Both the position numbers and the translations under genes were made by a program. The notes beneath the pieces were generated by a model. That model did not search any database. It was given only the letters and a program-made list of their open reading frames with translations, and had not been told where the DNA came from. A DNA stretch of 64,000 nt from RGIG529 sp050950425 (GTDB lineage Bacteria; Bacillota; Clostridia; Oscillospirales; Oscillospiraceae). Each line of letters opens with the position of its first letter. The first letter of the stretch is position 1. Location of the stretch: the NCBI GenBank assembly GCA_050950425.1, contig JBMNHO010000001.1, forward strand, positions 248,001 through 312,000. Reading direction: 5' to 3'. Of this stretch, positions 59,007-64,000 are shown piece after piece.

Positions 59007-61193
59007 CTAAAACATATCTCGTTCAGCAAAGCCTTTGCTCTTAACGGTGAATTCTTTGCTGGATATTTTGTTCTGGTTCTCAAATATGTCCAGCGTATAT
59101 TTTCCCTTTTTCAGGTCAGCCATAGTAACTTTGAACTTGCTCTTTTCTAGTTTTTCAACTGCATAGAATTTTCCATCGACTGCCGCTGTAACATTTTCGC
59201 AGTCCGGCGTAATAATCAAAACAAGTGTCGGAATCGTCTTGTAACTAACTTCGATAACATTCTTCTCCAGGGTAGCTTCAATGTTGCTGCCTAGCAATGT
59301 TATCTCGATTATAGGGACAATAACTTCTTCGAGTGTCGCTCCGCCATGTGTTTCAACGCTCGCCGCTCTTGAACCAGTGAAGCGCGAGTAATCAGCTATC
59401 ACGGCGTATTCGCCCTCTGCCTCGGTGACAATGTTGTTGGCAGATGGTAATTCTTCACCAAAACAGTAGCGTCCGCTCGATTTAGCTTCACAATTGTTGC
59501 TTGGAACCTGAACATCCGGGCTGATTACAGCCAACCGACTAGCGCCGTGGTCAGAAGCAATTAACACTTTTCGGCATTCGCCAGTCAATAACCTTGTCTT
59601 CGCTCTCTCTAAAGCTGTTTTAACAACATCCAGTTCCTCGACTAAGTGAATAGGGTATGGCGAGTTATTGTAATCATACCCGCGTTCCGGATGGTGCTTT
59701 AACTCGTCCAAATCCTTAATTGGAGTTTCCTTTTTGCCGTGCCATTCATCGAAGAATCCCCTGTTAACGGAAGTGATTGTTGGTAGATCAGCCCTTGCAA
59801 TCTTTGAAATAAAACGTAGCTTCAACTCAGCACATTTCTCCTTGACATAACCTAAATATTCGACACCGAATGCATCCAAGAACATAAGAACCGTGTTGTC
59901 ATTATCCAAACTCGAAATCAACGACGAACGTGCCGGAAGCGAGTTGTATGGGCGACTTACTGCATATTCGGCTACAACATTTGAGAATCTGTCATCAATG
60001 CTGTTCTTTATCTTGCACCTTTTGTACGACGAAAAGTAGTCCGTAAATCTCTGATCATCAAATAAGAAGTCTTGCAAGTAAAGGTGAAGATCGGGATAGC
60101 TTGCCGAAATGTGACTGATATTTGCACCTTCGCACAAAGATACAACCACTGCTTGTTTTTCAACTTTGGTGTTGTCTGTCAGATATGCAATTCTATCTGC
60201 ACCACAAACAGCAATCTTTGGAACAAAATCTGCCATATCAACATCTGCACAGCCTTTTAACATCCTTTTCCTTTGTTCGTAAAACTGCTTGAATTGCTTG
60301 TCAGAAACAGCAATGTCGAGAATAGCTGTTTTTGCAACACCGAACAAATCGCTCAATGCAGTCGCTTTTAACGCTACTAGACCCAGATAGCTTTGGCTGC
60401 TCGTATTTATTTTTAGGTTAATGAAATATAGCCAAGCCTTGTAGTCATTCTTTTGTGCATAGTCAAAGAAGATATATTCTAGAGATGCAAAGTTTTGCGC
60501 CGCCAAATACTGCTGTACACTCTTCTTTGTTTTATTTAAGTTCTCAAGTAACTCGGCCCAGTTGCCTGCAGTACCGGCATTCTGATGGAGTTTGCTAAAT
60601 TCATTGGGAAATTTGTGCTTCAATTCATCAAAGGCGCTATCAGGATTGATAACATTTACTGCCTGAATATTTCGGGCAGACTTTACACTACCGACGCTCT
60701 CGCCTTTTTCGCAAGCCTCCAGATAGGCCTTTATGCCGTAAACAAGCACATTGTTATTAACCACTTCTACCGCAGGAGTGGTTTTCGGCAAATAAATCCT
60801 CGTTCTGGCTCTTGGGTCTGCATCGTGTATTTCTTTTAGCACAGAGTACATATGTGGGGAAAGGAGGATAGCAACACGGCTGTTGTTCTGCAATACTAAG
60901 TCTTTATACGGTAAGAGCGTTTTCTTTGCCAAATTGCTTTTGCTCGCCAAATAGTCGCCAAGTCCGAGTAACAGAAATTTAGCTGACTTGTACTTGACAT
61001 CTTCTTGCAGTTTGCCCGTGTCAGGTTCCTTATCAGCGCCGACACAATAATCGCTAACTCTGATCTTAGGCATTCCTGAAAAAGCGGTGAGGACTTCTTT
61101 GTATTCCTCTGAAGGCACAACAATCATAAGTGGATATTGTGATGTGCCGTTAAAATATCTTTCAATTCTTGCTACGGTGTCGCTCACATTCAC
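59007..61193 (-). CDS. pglZ: BREX type 4 PglZ, alkaline-phosphatase-superfamily protein
   Basis: 728 residues. The C-terminal PglZ domain contains MFLDAFGVEYL (metal-ligand Asp, near residue 445), RGFFDEWHGKKETPIKDLD, VLIASDHGASRLAV (metal His/Asp) and VETHGGATLEEVIVPIIE. The N-terminal half (about 1-400) is helical and variable, as in the BREX-4 branch. The GTG start overlaps the brxC stop; a second GTG two codons on (61187) has better ribosome-site spacing. PglZ is the hallmark protein of all BREX systems; its enzymatic role in phage exclusion is still unclear. Confidence 0.93.
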   Translation of the reverse strand: MNVSDTVARIERYFNGTSQYPLMIVVPSEEYKEVLTAFSGMPKIRVSDYCVGADKEPDTGKLQEDVKYKSAKFLLLGLGDYLASKSNLAKKTLLPYKDLVLQNNSRVAILLSPHMYSVLKEIHDADPRARTRIYLPKTTPAVEVVNNNVLVYGIKAYLEACEKGESVGSVKSARNIQAVNVINPDSAFDELKHKFPNEFSKLHQNAGTAGNWAELLENLNKTKKSVQQYLAAQNFASLEYIFFDYAQKNDYKAWLYFINLKINTSSQSYLGLVALKATALSDLFGVAKTAILDIAVSDKQFKQFYEQRKRMLKGCADVDMADFVPKIAVCGADRIAYLTDNTKVEKQAVVVSLCEGANISHISASYPDLHLYLQDFLFDDQRFTDYFSSYKRCKIKNSIDDRFSNVVAEYAVSRPYNSLPARSSLISSLDNDNTVLMFLDAFGVEYLGYVKEKCAELKLRFISKIARADLPTITSVNRGFFDEWHGKKETPIKDLDELKHHPERGYDYNNSPYPIHLVEELDVVKTALERAKTRLLTGECRKVLIASDHGASRLAVISPDVQVPSNNCEAKSSGRYCFGEELPSANNIVTEAEGEYAVIADYSRFTGSRAASVETHGGATLEEVIVPIIEITLLGSNIEATLEKNVIEVSYKTIPTLVLIITPDCENVTAAVDGKFYAVEKLEKSKFKVTMADLKKGKYTLDIFENQNKISSKEFTVKSKGFAERDMF

Positions 61194-64000
61194 TCCTCCT
61201 CGCCATCTTCTAAGATTTCGATGCCAACTATCATGTTGCCTTTGACGAGGCGTTTTAAGTAGTCCCTCAGCTTATCCCCATCCATACTGTCAATGCGACG
61301 CATTACTCGCTCATATGGCTCTTTGCTGTACTTGCTTTGGGCCAACTCTTTTACGAGTCTATTGATTTCGCTGTGTCCGCTCCAATCGTATGCGCTGACT
61401 TGTGTATGTTTTGTCAGATACTCACGCACCTCGTTCAAGTCGGTCAATACAGACTTAAAGCTACCGAGAATAGCTTTTACAAAAGCCGTATCGATTTTCT
61501 CTTGATTGGTAATATTCTCCCAGATTGGATTCGCAGTCAAAAATTCCAAGGCGAATTTAACATCAGCATCTTCTGGATTCTGCCGATTAACCGTACCAAA
61601 GGCGCGTTTGTAGTCATTCCACTTACTAGCTGGGACACAAGAAAGGATCGGGGTCCTATATTTAGTTGACCAATCGTAAGGATAAGCCGTCCCCGTTTTT
61701 TCTTTCCATAGATTCCGAAGCTGCATTTTTGCAAGACTGCTTTTGTAATCATCTACAATTTGCTGTATCTTTTGATGATATTCTTGCTTTGCATATGTAT
61801 AGCATCCGTTAGGGATGTTCTTATAAACTTCTCCGATTTCCTGCTCGGACAACCCTTGTAGCTGAAAAGCACAGGACTTGGCAAAAGTCTCCCTATCGTT
61901 CTTCAGAAAGTCGATTACATCCGTACCATGGTTTACTAAAACATCATAAATTTCCTTAAGGTAATCCTTGCTCACGCCCTTTGCCACATTGTAAAGGACG
62001 GTTGTAAAAGGAGCATAGGTAGGAATATCGTGTGCAACTTCATGTGAGATCTTGACAAACTTCAATTTTTCTTGCCATGCCGCAAGAGAATCAGAGATAG
62101 ACGAATTGTACTTGATTAGCAGTTCATTACTCTTTTTTACGAATTCATATTCTCTGATGACTTTGCGTATTTGTCCTTCGCCAGTTTCCTTGTTCCAAAG
62201 CCATAATCCCTCGGTATCATCCCCGAAGTGCTTCTGGATGTCACCAACAACCTTATCTTCCGCATCAATGTCTTTTGCAAGAGATAAAAGAATTCCATCT
62301 TCAAAAACAGTCAAATAACTTTTCATCGATTCGCGACGGTTTTCGTCAGTGACAAGGACTTTTAGTTTTTGCGCCAAAGTATCGTCGCTCTCGGCTAATT
62401 TTCCGATATTTCCACTGATAGTGGAGATGTTTGTTCCTTGTTCGGGGTTAAGCAGTTTAACAAACTCAGTTATGAAGTCAACTTCTATGCCGCTTGCTTT
62501 CTCTGTTAGCACCCAAGCGGGTAATCCTTTGGATTTTTCTTTGATACGGACGCGCTTTATTGCATCTTCAACAGACCCGCACTGGCTTTCGGGTATTTCA
62601 AACACATCACTCATCAAATTACAAAATACTTGTTCCTCATGGGACATAATTCGGATGAATTTATCCCTATACCGAGAACTGGGAGCGTAGAACTGCTTGT
62701 AGGCTTCATCAACGACACCCTTCATTCGCTCGGTGTTCATCTTTTCGTTGTTTGCTTCATCGCTGAGACGGTATGTATCATTTGCATATTCTTTGAGCAA
62801 GAAGCCTGTTATAAATGAATATAGATTAGATGGCACAAAACCATACTCGTCACACAGGAAAGACAATATGTCTGTAATGGCAATTTTGGAGTTCGACACA
62901 AGCTCATCCTTTATTTTCTTATCAAGGGCGTTCTTTATAATACCCAAGGAACTATACGGGTCAGTTATCCAGTAGTCATCGTCTTTCCGTGCTGCATTAA
63001 CAAGCTTTTCAGCAGAAGATGTCAACCCACTCGATTTTTCTTCTATACCAGCTTCGACCCATTGTTGCTTAGACCCCTTTTGCAAAGTAACTTCTGTCAG
63101 ACCAGGATCGAACTCAAAAACCTGTGGGTATATTGTTTTTACCAACTCGCGCAGTCCGTTTAACGCTTGCTGCCAGTTGTTATAACGTTCGCCTTCCGGA
63201 TTGCTCTTTGAGTAGATAATTATTTGTCCACTATAAATCCTGTTGCCCCAACTACCAGCAACCATTTTCCCTTTGCGGAGCATATCATCAGCTGCAGCAT
63301 TGTCCTTGCCGCGCTGAAGTTCGCTGCCTGCTATATATTCGGCATACTGGTCGATGCTGTCCGCACCGAACGGGGTAGGGGTGGTGTCAATAAATATAAT
63401 GTTTTTACCGTCAGGGACAACATTCTTAATTTTATCTTGTATAAACTTGCGCAGTAGGACCGCTTCATTATCATCTTTCGCAACACCAACAATGGCATGG
63501 AAAGCATTGGAACCATTTTCATTGATAAAGCGGTTCGTTTTGCTAGTAATATCATCATGAGCAGCAAAGGTCAGGTCATATCTCATTTTTAAAGGAGCTG
63601 TCAGGTTAAACACTCTCGTCATATCATCGATACATAAATCGAGTGTTCTAAGCTTCTCGATTTTTTCTTTTTTCTTCTTATCCAGTTCTGCGGCGTCACC
63701 AGCCATGACCATCGTTGCGTAGCAGAACTTATTGTTGCCCAGAGTTTTTTTATAGAGGACTTCTTCTCTGACTAATTTTTCAGCAATAGCAGGAGCCTTG
63801 TGTTCGTAATCCGTACCTTCGAAGCAAAGGTAGAGGTTTTGCTCGTTGGTTATGAAAAGTGGAATAGCATCATTTAGGTGTGTCGACACAGCTTGCATAA
63901 TCAAAACTGTCTTAAGGACTTGATGCTCCTCGGTAACCAGCCGGTGGGATTCCGTTTTCTTATATGTATCGAGGATGTTGCGAATGGATAGCGCAAGATT
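61190..64000 (-). CDS. brxC: BrxC/PglY-like large ATPase, 5' end off window
   Basis: The frame is open to the right edge; 937 C-terminal residues are visible, beginning NLALSIRNILDTYKK, and no start is needed inside the window. The N-terminal P-loop region must lie outside. The visible part is long helical sequence with no other enzyme motif, typical of BrxC/PglY proteins (1200+ residues). It carries segments such as MRYDLTFAAHDDITSKTNRF, IIFIDTTPTPFGADSID and NLWKEKTGTAYPYDWS. PglZ-adjacent position supports the BREX call. Type 4 loci usually have BrxP, a PAPS-reductase-like protein, upstream; that would lie beyond 64000. Confidence 0.8.
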   Translation of the reverse strand, partial: NLALSIRNILDTYKKTESHRLVTEEHQVLKTVLIMQAVSTHLNDAIPLFITNEQNLYLCFEGTDYEHKAPAIAEKLVREEVLYKKTLGNNKFCYATMVMAGDAAELDKKKKEKIEKLRTLDLCIDDMTRVFNLTAPLKMRYDLTFAAHDDITSKTNRFINENGSNAFHAIVGVAKDDNEAVLLRKFIQDKIKNVVPDGKNIIFIDTTPTPFGADSIDQYAEYIAGSELQRGKDNAAADDMLRKGKMVAGSWGNRIYSGQIIIYSKSNPEGERYNNWQQALNGLRELVKTIYPQVFEFDPGLTEVTLQKGSKQQWVEAGIEEKSSGLTSSAEKLVNAARKDDDYWITDPYSSLGIIKNALDKKIKDELVSNSKIAITDILSFLCDEYGFVPSNLYSFITGFLLKEYANDTYRLSDEANNEKMNTERMKGVVDEAYKQFYAPSSRYRDKFIRIMSHEEQVFCNLMSDVFEIPESQCGSVEDAIKRVRIKEKSKGLPAWVLTEKASGIEVDFITEFVKLLNPEQGTNISTISGNIGKLAESDDTLAQKLKVLVTDENRRESMKSYLTVFEDGILLSLAKDIDAEDKVVGDIQKHFGDDTEGLWLWNKETGEGQIRKVIREYEFVKKSNELLIKYNSSISDSLAAWQEKLKFVKISHEVAHDIPTYAPFTTVLYNVAKGVSKDYLKEIYDVLVNHGTDVIDFLKNDRETFAKSCAFQLQGLSEQEIGEVYKNIPNGCYTYAKQEYHQKIQQIVDDYKSSLAKMQLRNLWKEKTGTAYPYDWSTKYRTPILSCVPASKWNDYKRAFGTVNRQNPEDADVKFALEFLTANPIWENITNQEKIDTAFVKAILGSFKSVLTDLNEVREYLTKHTQVSAYDWSGHSEINRLVKELAQSKYSKEPYERVMRRIDSMDGDKLRDYLKRLVKGNMIVGIEILEDGEEE

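Overview
The window reads as a chromosomal segment of a spore-forming, probably anaerobic member of the Clostridia (Bacillota). The evidence is a complete spoIIIA operon, a SigH-type sigma factor, a T-box upstream of thrS, HPr kinase, WhiA, a flavodiiron protein, rubredoxin fusions, acetate kinase and the LL-diaminopimelate aminotransferase route to lysine. An order such as Oscillospirales or Christensenellales is plausible, but sequence reading alone cannot settle it. Most of the window is moderately GC-rich with dense, mostly vertically inherited housekeeping genes. The last ~8 kb is visibly AT-richer.

Layout. Positions 1-8.8 kb: a truncated DUF454 membrane protein, a small helical protein, a four-domain flavodiiron protein, glnA, dapF-dapL and glmS. 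8.8-12 kb: tatD, metG and rpmB on the minus strand. 12.1-21.7 kb: a long plus-strand run hprK-murB-rapZ-whiA-dnaE-ruvCAB (no yvcK between rapZ and whiA). 21.9-23.4 kb: a SigH-like sigma factor, a zinc-ribbon protein, a candidate structured RNA (possibly 6S) and tRNA-Ala(CGC). 23.5-28 kb: a minus-strand accessory cluster of zinc-ribbon/membrane proteins of unknown function. 28.2-36.3 kb: TrmO, the T-box and thrS, an SLH protein, a Gly/Cys-rich peptide, an Rrf2 regulator and a flavin reductase-rubredoxin protein. 36.4-40.7 kb: an L25/Ctc gene behind a short terminated leader, a UvrD-tail-like hypothetical, rpsB-tsf with an intergenic terminator, and a DUF4364 protein. 40.8-46 kb: spoIIIAA-AH behind a SigE-like promoter. 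46.2-50.7 kb: a TlpA/CD1871A/4Fe-4S redox cassette, a PadR-HAAS pair and TmcAL. 50.8-55.5 kb: ackA and a glycine-betaine ABC transporter.

55.6-64 kb is the accessory highlight. After a probable phage terminase scrap and some degenerate repeats comes a minus-strand operon that runs off the right edge: BrxC/PglY-like protein (C-terminal 937 residues visible), BREX-4-type PglZ, a short BrxL, a 67-residue double-CxxC protein, and a cysteine desulfurase. The genes are packed within a few bases of each other, apart from a ~94-bp gap before the desulfurase. A cysteine desulfurase attached to a type 4 BREX core, whose usual off-window partner BrxP is PAPS-reductase-like, suggests a sulfur-based DNA modification or sensing step. 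The small CxxC protein is the least explained part.

Regulatory signals are unusually legible. There are many sigma-A promoters with 16-18-bp spacers, a 21-bp palindrome over the padR -10 box, an inverted repeat spanning the rrf2 promoter, and several strong intrinsic terminators.
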